From Nitrospinaceae bacterium (GTDB lineage Bacteria; Nitrospinota; Nitrospinia; Nitrospinales; Nitrospinaceae): a stretch of 64,000 nucleotides of DNA. Where the stretch lies: assembly GCA_029261535.1 (NCBI GenBank), contig JAJDBF010000037.1, forward strand, positions 29,643 through 93,642, written 5' to 3'. Every line of letters begins with the position of its first letter. Positions within the stretch are counted from its first letter, which is position 1. The notes beneath the pieces were generated by a model that saw nothing but the letters and a program-made list of their open reading frames with translations, made no database searches and was not told where the DNA came from. The translations under genes were made by a program, and so were the position numbers. Shown piece by piece: positions 17,401 through 25,156 of the stretch.

Positions 17401-18626
17401 TAGGATTAGCTCGTGATATTTGGGGTAAGGAGTGTCGGGTCAAAGCTTTAACCGCTTTGATTCCGTATCTTGATGAAACTCACCGAGAAAAAGTTGTTGC
17501 AGAAGCTCTAGGATTGGCTCGTGATATTTGGGATAAGGAGTGTCGGGTCAAAGCTTTAGCCGCTTTGATTCCGTATCTTGATGAAACTCACCGAAAAGAA
17601 ATAGTTATAGAGGTATTGGCCACCACTCGAAAAATTGCGAATAATGAAGAGAATCAGGCCAAAGCTTTAACCGCTCTGATCCCGTATCTTGATGAAACTC
17701 ACCGAGAAAAAGTAGTTGCAAAAACTCTAAGATTAGCTCGTGATATTCGGGATGAGGAGTGTCGGGGCAAAGCTTTAACCGCTCTGATCCCGTGTCTTGA
17801 TGGAACTCACCGAGAAAAAGTAGTTGCAGAGGTATTGGTCACCATTCGCAAAATTGCAGATGAAGAGTTTCGGGCCAAAGCTATAACCGCTCTTATTCCG
17901 TGTCTTGAAGACCCCAAACGTAAAGAGATGATTACAGAAACTTTAATGGCGGTTCGAGAAATGTCAGATAAGGAGTGTCGAGCCGAAATTTTAACTGCTT
18001 TGATTCCATGTCTTGAAGAATTTCACCGGAAAGAAATAGTTACAGAGATATTGGCCACCACTCGCAAAATTGCGGATGAAGATTTTCGGGCAATAGCTTT
18101 AACCACTCTGATCCCGTGTCTTGAAGAATCTCATCGAGAAAAAGAAGTTGCAGAAGCTCTAGAATTAGCTCGTGATATTTTTGATGAGGAGTGTCGAACC
18201 GAAATTTTAACTGCTCTGATTCCGTATCTTGAAGAATTTCACCGGGAAAAAGTGATCACAGAGGTATTGGTCACCATTCGCGAAAATGAAGATGAAGATT
18301 TTCGGGCCAAAGCTTTAACCACTCTGATTTCGAGTCTTGATGAATCTCATCGAGAAAAAGAGGTTGCAGAAGCTCTAGCCGCAACTCGCGGAATTTTAGA
18401 TGAGGAGTATCGAGCCAAAACCTTAATCGCCCTAGCTCCAAACTTAAAAAATAAAGAATTCTCTTTTACAATTAAAGAAATATTAATTTCCTGCAGTAGT
18501 ATGGAACGCGATAAAGCCTTAACCCTAATTCCCGATTTATCTTCACTTATTCTGCTACGATGTTCTACCAACCAGGCTAACAAGGTTGCTCGGGGCATAT
18601 TAGATGTTACTTCATGGTGGCCTTAA
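14490..18626 (+). CDS. Giant STAND NTPase with a C-terminal array of ~36-aa helical repeats
   Basis: The 1378-aa protein has three parts. An N-terminal helical domain (about 1-155) of unknown family comes first, with a low-complexity Ser/Glu linker (about 160-190). A NACHT/STAND ATPase follows, with Walker A TPAGMGKS (249-256) and Walker B KLLIVIDGMDEV (339-350). From about residue 730 there are some 16 near-identical repeats of about 36 residues, such as KALTALIPYLDETHREKVVA, which should stack as helical hairpins. STAND proteins use such arrays to recognise a trigger and the N-terminal domain to signal or kill; many defend against phage. AAGG precedes the ATG. The effector activity and trigger cannot be named from sequence. 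Confidence 0.85.
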   Translation: MVNPNNGFKIDAGKIKKSLKENKTTGVKLLKELASLVRELAKEKFQPDINFLEQLYDEIDPIRGKLNTRWKYEDDYVPGQNAKGRYISDQLRSFEKGESPGQAGPYLAWICREISENKVNLEPHEYEEEFIEKFRGKVQSFYKKIGRLKPREYKFPSKTDRPSEAESPSSSSDLDATSSEKTGDTESPIHDDLLNKIPPEFNKAYSDFFLEYQGDKNNPRAFGGRSEEIKKLNKWLNNPEASGKLLLTTPAGMGKSALLFNWTQQISKDESNDWEVVFIPISIRFGSSQKETFFPALAKKLAALYQKEFSSTVNGTINAVYCQHSVEEWLANPLPDGRKLLIVIDGMDEVTGGKLVGGFLARQASGVKVVVAARLLATDEGKEGWMERLHWDSIRNSVNTMDLGPLSCDGIRDVIKQMVIKDAYQNKWEERDGILDRLTELTEGDPLLVRFYVEDLWSNRDCRRPKLEVSDLKDSKKGYEGYFKKWWKDQIDFWALNKSSPFEDQGRVCLAILACAKGPLRTQDIEDILQYVNYKSFDVRDFVSQFSRFIIGQGVETGFVFSHPKLNEFFETSDIIGIRIVKKVKDAFLTWGKDILVWLEDGSLEPENPDELGYLLRFYSDHLGDSGKKVQLKDAMALVSNGWRKAWYAYEGGYAGFAGNVQFAWSRAEQLDKNNKTELVPNFGDQVCCVLCLSSIATLGTNIPANILVLSLDTKVLKPEQVLNLIDQKTSEVDRAKTLALVAPYLIEPNIIEALKIARKILDEKYRTEALAALSPQLKESQRKEVISEILKAVRNISDKLFRGKTLTVLVPHLEESHREEVVAEVLELARDIWDEECRAKILIALIPCLKESHREKVVGKALELASEILDEEYRAKALNALIPCLGESHREKVIAEALAIASGIKFKDTKAKALTTLIPCLDETHREKVVAEALAAVSGIKFRATEAKALTALIPYLDETHREKVVAEALGLARDIWGKECRVKALTALIPYLDETHREKVVAEALGLARDIWDKECRVKALAALIPYLDETHRKEIVIEVLATTRKIANNEENQAKALTALIPYLDETHREKVVAKTLRLARDIRDEECRGKALTALIPCLDGTHREKVVAEVLVTIRKIADEEFRAKAITALIPCLEDPKRKEMITETLMAVREMSDKECRAEILTALIPCLEEFHRKEIVTEILATTRKIADEDFRAIALTTLIPCLEESHREKEVAEALELARDIFDEECRTEILTALIPYLEEFHREKVITEVLVTIRENEDEDFRAKALTTLISSLDESHREKEVAEALAATRGILDEEYRAKTLIALAPNLKNKEFSFTIKEILISCSSMERDKALTLIPDLSSLILLRCSTNQANKVARGILDVTSWWP
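16680..18450 (+). repeat. Tandem ~108-bp coding repeats in the STAND gene
   Basis: The 3' part of the gene consists of about 16 in-frame copies of a unit near 108 bp. The copies at 17340-17600 are almost identical at the DNA level, suggesting recent duplication. One copy (about 17565-17675) carries an extra codon. Confidence 0.8.
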
Positions 18627-18631
18627 ACCAC

Positions 18632-18910
18632 TTAGACCTTTGGAAAATTCATTCGCATAAATGCTTTTGAAAGGGTATCTCTGGAGCAACCCAGTTTTTT
18701 GGCCCATTCGGTGGTGATTTTGGCATGGGCCTTTCAGATTTGTTTTTCACTCAGCTTGAAGGGCCGTCTGATATGCTTTCCTCCCGCCTTAAATTTTTCC
18801 CAAAAATTTTCGATCTCAACCTCAATATGAAAACCTTTTGTTGTGTGTGTTCTAAAAAAACCTGCCGTTAACCTTTTCTTAAAACCCTGGGTTGTATTAT
18901 GAAAATATAC
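18632..18910 (-). pseudogene. Decayed helix-turn-helix protein with in-frame TGA
   Basis: The minus strand can be read as about 90 residues ending FMRMNFPKV, with a recognisable HTH-like part (EWAKKLGCSRDTLSKAF). One TGA interrupts it after LSEKQI, and no ATG start is found; the frame opens about TTQGFKKRL. The C-terminal part resembles Fis/resolvase-type HTH segments. It lies between the STAND gene and the recombinase module. I treat it as the remnant of an older regulator or recombinase. Confidence 0.55.
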
Positions 18911-19118
18911 ACAACTTTATTCGGGTAATGCCTTTCGGCTTAATTTTTTAAATTCCTAAGGAAACCACTCAAAAATATTTTCATATTTCCCGGATTGTAG
19001 TGTTTTTTTCGTCAGTCTCCCGAAAGAGAAAAACTTGAGTGGTAGGTTATTTATGACAATCAATAGGTTGCCAATTTCTTCTGATTACGTTGTAACAATA
19101 ATTTTCCGTGAATTTATC

Positions 19119-19412
19119 ATGTCCATAGATATCAAAAAATACCGCAAATACGTCGATGATTTTGATCTGACAGAAGGACAGAAAGTGGAACTGATCCAAA
19201 CTGTTAGATCGATCATGGAGAGTTTTGTCGATAAAGCCTTTGGCCTGCATCCGGTGCAACAATGCCTAAAGGATTTACAGAGTCCAGTTAAAGCGGTAAA
19301 ATCCAACAAATCACAAAACCATTTAAGGAATAAATCGGCTCCTCAATTGGAGCAGGAAATTAATTCTAGTAAAGTAAGGAAAGAGACCGGGCCCTATGTC
19401 AGACCAAAATAA
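19119..19412 (+). CDS. Small helical protein coupled to the serine recombinase
   Basis: Starting at the ATG at 19119, the 97-aa product begins MSIDIKKYRKYVDDFDLTEG and continues with an amphipathic helix (KVELIQTVRSIMESFVDKAF), then a basic tail. TTG 19035 and ATG 19053 would lengthen it, but the sequence before residue 29 looks unlike protein. Its end overlaps the recombinase start by 17 bases, so both are co-translated. Small genes in this position often modulate the recombinase (excisionase-like). No HTH is seen, so the role is open. Confidence 0.6.
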   Translation: MSIDIKKYRKYVDDFDLTEGQKVELIQTVRSIMESFVDKAFGLHPVQQCLKDLQSPVKAVKSNKSQNHLRNKSAPQLEQEINSSKVRKETGPYVRPK

Positions 19413-20949
19413 AGCAATCATATATTGCCGCGTATCTAGCAATGTCCAGCTGGCCAAAGGCGATGGTCTAGCCTCTCAGGAAACAAGATGCCGCGAATAT
19501 GCTAAACATAAAAACTATGAAGTAGTTGAAGTGTTTAAGGATGAAGGTGTATCCGGCGGAATGATTGAACGTCCTAGCATGCAAGCCATGCTCAAATTTC
19601 TGAGAACAAAAAAATCCCAAAAACTTGTTGTGATCATCGACGATATCAGCCGCCTAGCCCGAGGATTAGAAGCCCATATTCAACTCCGGGCAGCAATTGG
19701 CGTAGCAGGTGGCATGCTTGAATCGCCATCAATTGAATTTGGAGAAGACTCTGATAGTCAGCTCGTAGAGAATTTATTAGCTAGTGTCAGTCAACATTCA
19801 CGCCAAAAAAACGCCGAACAAGTGAAGCACCGGATGCGAGCGCGGATGATGAATGGTTACTGGACGTTCTATCCAATCGCTGGTTACCGTTATGAGCGTG
19901 TCAGCGGCCACGGAAAACTATTGGTAAGAAACGAACCGGTTGCCAGTCTTGTCAAAGAGGCACTTGAAAGTTACGCCTCAGGACGTTTTGAAACGCAAAC
20001 CGAGGTAAAACGTTTTCTAGAGAGTTGTACTGAATTCCCAAAAAGTAAAAAGGGCGTTGTTCATCCTCAGTTTGTCCAGGACATGTTGATGAGGTCGCTA
20101 TACGCCGGGTACATTGATTTCCCAAAATGGGGCATTTCCCTTCACCCTGCCAAGCACGAGCCACTCATAGACTTTGAAACCTGGCAGGCAATCCAGAACC
20201 GATTAAAGGGACAGGCCAAGGCACCTGCACGCAAGGACATCCACGATGATTTTCCATTGAGAGGCTTTGTCATCTGCGGGTGCTGTGGGCATCCCGTAAC
20301 TGCTGGATGGTCCAAGGGACGAAATACCAAGTATCCCTATTATCTTTGCCATAATAAAGATTGTGCGGACTACAGGAAATCGGTACGCAAAGAAAAGATC
20401 GAAAAAGAGTTTGAGGAGCTATTGATCAATCTCAGGCCCACACAGAACCTGTTTTACATGGCGACCGATATGTTTCGGGAACTATGGGAGGATCGCCTGA
20501 AACGCTCAGGAGAAGAAGCGGCCTCCATACAAAAAGAAATCAAGAAAATTGACCGAAAGGTTGGACAGTTTCTTGATCGGATCGTGGAAACTGACAGTCT
20601 CGCCTTACTCACGACCTACGAAAACCAGGTCCGAAAACTGGAAGAAAAGAAGATATTACTCAAGGAAAAGGTCCAAAATTGCGGTCGTCCCCTGGACACC
20701 TTCGACGATACTTTTCGAACCGCTTTTGGATTCCTGTCAAACCCTTATAAACTATGGGATTCTGACAGGTTAGAAGACAAAAGATCAGTGTTAAAACTGG
20801 TATTTGCGAAGCGTCTACCCTACTACCGAAATGAGGGATTTCGAACCGCCGCTATCTCGCTCCCCTTCTCACTTTTAGAGGGTTTGAAGGGGGGTAAATA
20901 TGAAATGGTGGAGGCGGGGGGAATCGAACCCCCGTCCGAAAGCCGTTAA
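19396..20949 (+). CDS. Large serine recombinase (integrase) of the mobile element
   Basis: A 517-aa large serine recombinase. The N-terminal resolvase domain begins IIYCRVSS, with Ser14 as the likely nucleophile and Arg12 beside it; VVIIDDISRLARG (about 77-89) is the second catalytic block. A recombinase domain, a zinc-ribbon (CGCCGHP and CHNKDCADYR, about 294-332) and a coiled coil (about 365-430) follow. Such enzymes insert and excise elements at short att sites. The last 14 or so residues (EAGGIEPPSES) are encoded by the antisense of the ssrA 3' end, so the stop codon comes from the host target. This marks integration at tmRNA. Confidence 0.92.
   Translation: MSDQNKAIIYCRVSSNVQLAKGDGLASQETRCREYAKHKNYEVVEVFKDEGVSGGMIERPSMQAMLKFLRTKKSQKLVVIIDDISRLARGLEAHIQLRAAIGVAGGMLESPSIEFGEDSDSQLVENLLASVSQHSRQKNAEQVKHRMRARMMNGYWTFYPIAGYRYERVSGHGKLLVRNEPVASLVKEALESYASGRFETQTEVKRFLESCTEFPKSKKGVVHPQFVQDMLMRSLYAGYIDFPKWGISLHPAKHEPLIDFETWQAIQNRLKGQAKAPARKDIHDDFPLRGFVICGCCGHPVTAGWSKGRNTKYPYYLCHNKDCADYRKSVRKEKIEKEFEELLINLRPTQNLFYMATDMFRELWEDRLKRSGEEAASIQKEIKKIDRKVGQFLDRIVETDSLALLTTYENQVRKLEEKKILLKEKVQNCGRPLDTFDDTFRTAFGFLSNPYKLWDSDRLEDKRSVLKLVFAKRLPYYRNEGFRTAAISLPFSLLEGLKGGKYEMVEAGGIEPPSESR
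20906..20949. other. Attachment-site region: tmRNA 3' end shared with recombinase 3' end
   Basis: The last 44 bases of the recombinase gene are the 3' terminus of ssrA on the other strand, including its encoded CCA. The element lies to the left, so this is its ssrA-proximal att junction. The exact crossover core cannot be set because the other junction, expected to repeat part of this sequence, is outside the window; I found no second copy in 1-20900. Confidence 0.7.
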
Positions 20950-21273
20950 TCGAAGGCTTCTACATGCTTAGTCCGTGAAGGGTATCTCACCGGCATTTAA
21001 TTCCCACGGACAGGATTCCATGCCAGCCAGTTTCCTGAGTCTTACCTCATGATCCGGAAACAGAAACCATGAAGCCAGTTCGCTGTGCTGACGTCCGCAT
21101 CCCCCCCGCGAACAAAGGAGGAGAAGACGGTAACTGCTTAAGGGTTAGTTAAGCTGCTACTGCGATTTCATAATCATTGGCGATTATGGAATAGTGCCGT
21201 TTTTTAACGGGCCAACGGCATCCCGTGCATGCTTCCTTCGTCTCTGTACTCCCGTCGAACCCTGGTCGCCCCC
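20906..21273 (-). ncRNA. ssrA: tmRNA (ssrA)
   Basis: The 368-nt one-piece tmRNA rescues stalled ribosomes. The 5' end GGGGGCGAC pairs with 3' CGCCTCC to form the acceptor stem (one G-U pair), and a CCA end is encoded. The T-arm GGTTCGATTCC is present near the 3' end, and the 5' part has CAGGGTTCGACGGGAG, typical of tmRNA. The tag frame (21149-21181) encodes ANDYEIAVAA followed by TAA. The serine recombinase of the element abuts the 3' end. No terminator is seen directly downstream, because element sequence has replaced the original one. Confidence 0.95.
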
Positions 21274-21417
21274 AAATTTTATGGAGTGGAGATGAGACAC
21301 CTTACATCTATATATTACATCATCATCAATTTTTAGCCAACCGCCCGGCAAGTCAACTCGGAGAAATCCTGGAAGTCTGTGTGGATTTGACTCTATAATA
21401 CGGACACGTGCCTGACT

Positions 21418-21672
21418 TCAGGCAGATGGTGGGTTGGGCTCGACACTCGAGGCATCGGTTTTTAGCCCAGCCTTGTAATCTTTGACCTTGGCCTCAATTT
21501 TCTCGCGGCAACGCTTGGCTCCACATTGACCGGTTCCCACGCGGATCTGTCGGCGCAGGGCCTCAAACGAAAGACATCCTCCGCGCATGGCCTTCATGAT
21601 GGTGCCACCTGTAATACTGCGACAGATGCATACCTTTTTGAAGTGATCAATGAGCTGGCTTTGAGTGGTCAT
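21418..21672 (-). CDS. BFD-like [2Fe-2S] protein
   Basis: An 84-aa protein with the cysteine pattern CIC near residue 16 and GTGQCGAKRC near residues 46-56, the hallmark of the BFD-like [2Fe-2S]-binding domain. The family includes bacterioferritin-associated ferredoxin and domains of nitrite reductase or sarcosine oxidase. A role in iron release or electron transfer is likely. It stands alone between ssrA and lnt, so the partner protein is not visible. Confidence 0.75.
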   Translation of the reverse strand: MTTQSQLIDHFKKVCICRSITGGTIMKAMRGGCLSFEALRRQIRVGTGQCGAKRCREKIEAKVKDYKAGLKTDASSVEPNPPSA

Positions 21673-21851
21673 GGGTCCTTCCCGCCGGACGTCTCTTTTT
21701 TTAACGAAGACAATAAATCATTCAAAGGAATTCTAAGAGTACATTTGAAAATTCAATAAAATTTTGTTCCGGCAACCCCCTTCAAACTCTTGGCGGAGGC
21801 TTGACGGGCTGAAATCTGCTTGACCACAAAATACTTCCAGAGTGCATCATA

Positions 21852-21886
21852 AAATGGTCAAGAACCGCTGGTCGCGTTCTTGAATT
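21852..21886. repeat. Dispersed palindromic repeat (TTCAAGAACGCGAATAGCGG family)
   Basis: A copy of a palindrome centred on GAACCGCTATTCGCGTTC, here with GGTCGCG. Other copies lie at about 35751-35800, 39500-39526, 39954-39982, 40206-40234, 43194-43222, 48227-48254 and 62337-62360, all intergenic. This copy lies just before lnt. Confidence 0.7.
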
Positions 21887-21969
21887 TTCAGTCGACTGCA
21901 TGGCCCACCGGGCATCAAAAACCCTGGTTAGATTTGCCCAAACCGTTTATCTACTATAACTTAAAGCCT

Positions 21970-23568
21970 GTGAAGTCTCAACCGCAATACGATTTTACGA
22001 AACGACTGGCCCTGTCCGGCCTCACCGGGCTCCTGCTGGCCCTGTCTTTTCCAAAGTTCGACCTGGCCCCGTTGGCCTTGCTTGCGTTTCTTCCGTTATT
22101 TTTCGCGACTCATTCTCTTTCCGCGAAAAAATCCGCGCTGTGCGGATTCGTCGCCGGACTTGTGTTCTACACCATCGGTCTCAGTTGGGTGGTCAACACG
22201 ATGGTCGACTATGGCAACCTGCCTGTCGCTGTCAGTTGGGCCGTGCTCATGTTGCTGGTCGCATTTCTTAGTGCTTATATGGGACTGTTTTGCTTTCTGG
22301 CGAAATTTCTGGTGCGCGGCAATCACTTACTGTTCTTTTTGATCGCGCCCGCCCTCTGGACCTCTCTCGAATATTTCCGTTCAACGTTCGGCGTGTTTGC
22401 TTTTTCCTGGCTCGGCCTCGGCTATTCCCAATCCTCAAACCTGCCGCTCATCCAGATCGCAGAATTCACCGGCGTGTATGGCGTAACGGCTCTCATCATG
22501 CTGGTCAACGGCGCACTGTTTTATTTTTTCCATCCGGACACAAACCGGCAAGCCGGTTTTTCAAAATGGCGTTGGCCGGTTGCGGTGATGACGTTGACCG
22601 TGTTTGCCGGATGTTGGCTGTACGGCACACGCGCGATAGATCAACTGCACACTGCTGAGAAATCTTCTTCGACAGAGAACACCATCACCGTTGCGCTCCT
22701 GCAAGGCAACATCGCCCAACAAATGAAATGGGACCCGGCGCACAAGGATGAAGTCCTTGACCGCTACTTCAAGCTCACGCAAAAAGCCGCACAGGCAGAG
22801 CCGGATTTAATCGTCTGGCCCGAAGCGGCAACGCCGTTTTATTTTGGAGCCGATCCCCGGCGCACGCGTCTCCTGCAATTGCAGTTGGAGGCAACGGGAA
22901 TCCCGACCGTCATCGGGAGCCCCACCATGATTCAAAATGAAAATCCTGCAACGCCCGACACACGCCCGACACGTTCTTATTTTAACAGCGCGTTTTATTT
23001 TGACGGGCAGGGAAATGTGAAAGGCCGTTACGACAAAACCCACCTTGTGCCATTCGGCGAGTTTGTGCCCTTTAGGAAACTGCTCTTCTTCGTGGAAAAA
23101 ATGGTTGTGGGGATTGGTGATTTCGGTCGCGGCGAAACCTTCGATGTTTTCGAGGTGAAGGGCAAGAAGTTTGGCGTGAACATCTGCTATGAAATTATAT
23201 TTCCAGATCTGGTGCGGCAACCCGTAAAAAATGGCGCGCAGTTTTTGATCAACATCACCAACGATGCCTGGTTTGGAAGGAGTGCCGCCTCTTACCAACA
23301 CATCGCTATCGGCACATTGCGGGCCGTAGAAAACCGCGTGCCTATTGTCCGCTCAGCCAATACCGGGATCACCGGTGTCATCACCGCCGACGGAGCGATT
23401 CATAAAGCGACCGACCTGTTTAAAGAAGCCGTCGTGGTTTCTGCCATTATGCCCCGAACCGGCGACCCCACATTTTACGCAAGAATGGGCGATATTTTTT
23501 CCTGGCTCTGCTTCGGCATCACCGTTGCTCTTGGATTTTTATCGAGGATAAAAATAAAGCCAGAGTGA
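21970..23568 (+). CDS. lnt: Apolipoprotein N-acyltransferase
   Basis: Lnt adds the third acyl chain to lipoproteins in the inner membrane. Several N-terminal membrane spans (ALSGLTGLLLALSFPKF onward) precede a nitrilase-type periplasmic domain. Its catalytic triad is visible: Glu in VWPEAATPF, Lys in YDKTHLVPFGEF and Cys in GVNICYEIIFPD. I place the start at the GTG at 21970 (532 aa). The TTG at 21880 lies inside a dispersed palindromic repeat and yields a leader unlike Lnt, although it cannot be excluded. It stands alone on this strand. Presence of Lnt implies a Gram-negative lipoprotein pathway. Confidence 0.92.
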   Translation: MKSQPQYDFTKRLALSGLTGLLLALSFPKFDLAPLALLAFLPLFFATHSLSAKKSALCGFVAGLVFYTIGLSWVVNTMVDYGNLPVAVSWAVLMLLVAFLSAYMGLFCFLAKFLVRGNHLLFFLIAPALWTSLEYFRSTFGVFAFSWLGLGYSQSSNLPLIQIAEFTGVYGVTALIMLVNGALFYFFHPDTNRQAGFSKWRWPVAVMTLTVFAGCWLYGTRAIDQLHTAEKSSSTENTITVALLQGNIAQQMKWDPAHKDEVLDRYFKLTQKAAQAEPDLIVWPEAATPFYFGADPRRTRLLQLQLEATGIPTVIGSPTMIQNENPATPDTRPTRSYFNSAFYFDGQGNVKGRYDKTHLVPFGEFVPFRKLLFFVEKMVVGIGDFGRGETFDVFEVKGKKFGVNICYEIIFPDLVRQPVKNGAQFLINITNDAWFGRSAASYQHIAIGTLRAVENRVPIVRSANTGITGVITADGAIHKATDLFKEAVVVSAIMPRTGDPTFYARMGDIFSWLCFGITVALGFLSRIKIKPE

Positions 23569-23589
23569 TTAAACAAAACCACTGTTCTC

Positions 23590-23635
23590 AACCTATAGTC
23601 AATAAAGGACCCGACCCCTTTACCTTTACTTCAGA
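23590..23635. repeat. Left copy of a repeat found inverted at 24608 and 24740
   Basis: AACCTATAGTCAATAAAGGA followed by a CCC-ACCCCTTTACCTTTA-like block is the reverse complement of the copy at about 24723-24762; the core also recurs at 24608-24627. The copies flank the bacteriohemerythrin gene and the integrase remnant. Confidence 0.75.
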
Positions 23636-23659
23636 TTTTGGTATCGGTTATTTCGATAT

Positions 23660-24067
23660 TTACTTGGCGAAAAATGCCTTCATTTTCATGTCCTCGCCAA
23701 CTATGTGATCAACAAGCCAATTCCGAAGCACTTCAAAAATCTGCCCAACATGTTTTGGTCTTACTTCATCTGATTTATTAATTTTTAGGAGTTCTATTAT
23801 TTCAGCCACCTGTTCCTTAAGTTTCTCGTGCCCCTTTTTATTGGACTCATAATGCGGGAATTTATTTTCAAGCTGAAATTGCTCTTCCTGATCAAAATGA
23901 AAATGAGTGTATTCCTCCAAGTGAGCTAAATGCTCTAGAAACATTTTCCTATTTAAACCACAGTTCGCAGCAGCTTCAATCGTATTTATTAAACATACTA
24001 AATATTTATGTTGATCATCCACAGCTTTAATGCCTACGCTTAACTCCTCTTTCCAATAAAATGACAT
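23660..24067 (-). CDS. Bacteriohemerythrin
   Basis: A 135-aa single-domain hemerythrin that binds O2 at a di-iron centre. The ligand pattern is intact: DDQH (His20), HFHFDQEEQF, PHYESNKKGHEKL and HIVGED. It has no membrane or sensor domain, as is usual for cytosolic O2-binding or delivery forms. It is bracketed by inverted copies of a dispersed repeat and lies next to a tyrosine-integrase remnant, suggesting that the block arrived as a small mobile cassette. Confidence 0.9.
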   Translation of the reverse strand: MSFYWKEELSVGIKAVDDQHKYLVCLINTIEAAANCGLNRKMFLEHLAHLEEYTHFHFDQEEQFQLENKFPHYESNKKGHEKLKEQVAEIIELLKINKSDEVRPKHVGQIFEVLRNWLVDHIVGEDMKMKAFFAK

Positions 24068-24171
24068 ATTTCCCCTGTTCTAATAATTAGTTTATTGACT
24101 CTATCCAGTTTTCGATAAATCAAAACCCAATACTTCTTGGTTTTATTACACTCAACAATATACTGCGTTTT

Positions 24172-24372
24172 TTACTCCATCCGCTTTCCCCGCTTCACAA
24201 CAGCCACTAGTCGATCAGCAATCTGCGTCACCTTGACGTGGGAATAGTGCTTCTTAATCATATCAACGCTAGTACCCATATTTTCTGCTAGAAAGAACAC
24301 ATCAACGTTTCCGTATGGCAGTCGAAATGTTCCATTACAAGTGTCTAAAGGAAATAATTTAACACATTGCAA
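24172..24372 (-). pseudogene. C-terminal remnant of a tyrosine integrase
   Basis: The 66-residue frame contains VDVFFLAENMGTSVDMIKKH followed by YSHVKVTQIADRL. This matches the end of phage-type tyrosine integrases, where the catalytic Tyr sits in the HYxH segment. The rest of the catalytic domain (the R-H-R positions) and the N-terminal domains are missing. No start context is seen. It is a decayed fragment beside the repeat-flanked hemerythrin gene. Confidence 0.7.
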
Positions 24373-25156
24373 ATATCTCTAGGCTAAAGTTACGTCAAGG
24401 GGCAAATTATTATGGTAGCATTATGACAATATAAAGGGTCACCCATTAGCAGGCTCCGTGTCAATGGACAAAGATGTCCCCTCCCTCGAAAAGTGATTTC
24501 TTTTCGAAGTTAAATTTCTTTTCAAACAGGCCGGAGCTTTACGTTACGCATCCTGGTTTTCGTTTTGGGGGATGTCGTTCCCTAGGAAGGGGTCGGAAGA
24601 GGTCAAGTCCTTTATTGACTATAGGTTGTGAATCACCCTGTTCTCTGCTGGCTGTGCGCCAGCACCCACATTGGGGTGAGCTAGCGGGCTGAAGCTTTTC
24701 TAAGCACATATAAAGGGGTCTAAAGGTAAAGGGGTCAAATCCTTTATTGACTATAGGTTGTGAGTCACCCTGCTTCGCGCCCCTCCCCTTTCAAGGGGAG
24801 GGATAATTAAACACGGTTTATTGATTGACCCCACGGTTCGTTGAGAACCTCGTTTTTGATTATAGAGTTATCCAAAGGTCTCATCGCGAAAGTAGGAATA
24901 ATTTAACTGCAATTCCGAACGGTTTTTTGTTAGCCCCACCGCAAGGTGGGGCGAGGAAAAGCTTGTAAAAATCCCAGTGATATAACCCAGTAGAGTTGCC
25001 CATTAGCCCCACCGGACCTGGCGATCAGCCAACTGGAAACATTTTGCAATGCGCTCTGAGAATCTTGCCAGCACAAAACGGGTCAGTATGTTACTCCCAC
25101 CGAAAAGTGGCGCAAGGTGGTTGCTCCTGTAACTGCTCTCCCTTACAATCACTGAT
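24373..25156. repeat. 784-bp intergenic gap filled with dispersed repeats
   Basis: It contains two direct copies of the CCTTTATTGACTATAGGTTG repeat (24608-24627, 24740-24760), a CCCCTCCCCTTTCAAGGGGAGG palindrome (about 24780-24802), and several GTTAGCCCCACCGCAAGGTGG-type units (about 24930-25130). No coding frame is convincing. Confidence 0.7.

Noticed and set aside
20906..20949. The recombinase tail EAGGIEPPSES as a conserved protein motif
   Set aside because: It is translated antisense tmRNA/tRNA-type 3' sequence, a frequent artefact, and not a protein domain.
21880..21969. TTG at 21880 as the start of lnt
   Set aside because: It lies inside a dispersed palindromic repeat and the leader shows no resemblance to Lnt; GTG 21970 is preferred, though not proven.
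24474..24692. Plus-strand frame in the repeat-filled gap
   Set aside because: No ribosome site; it crosses a dispersed repeat that occurs elsewhere in other frames.
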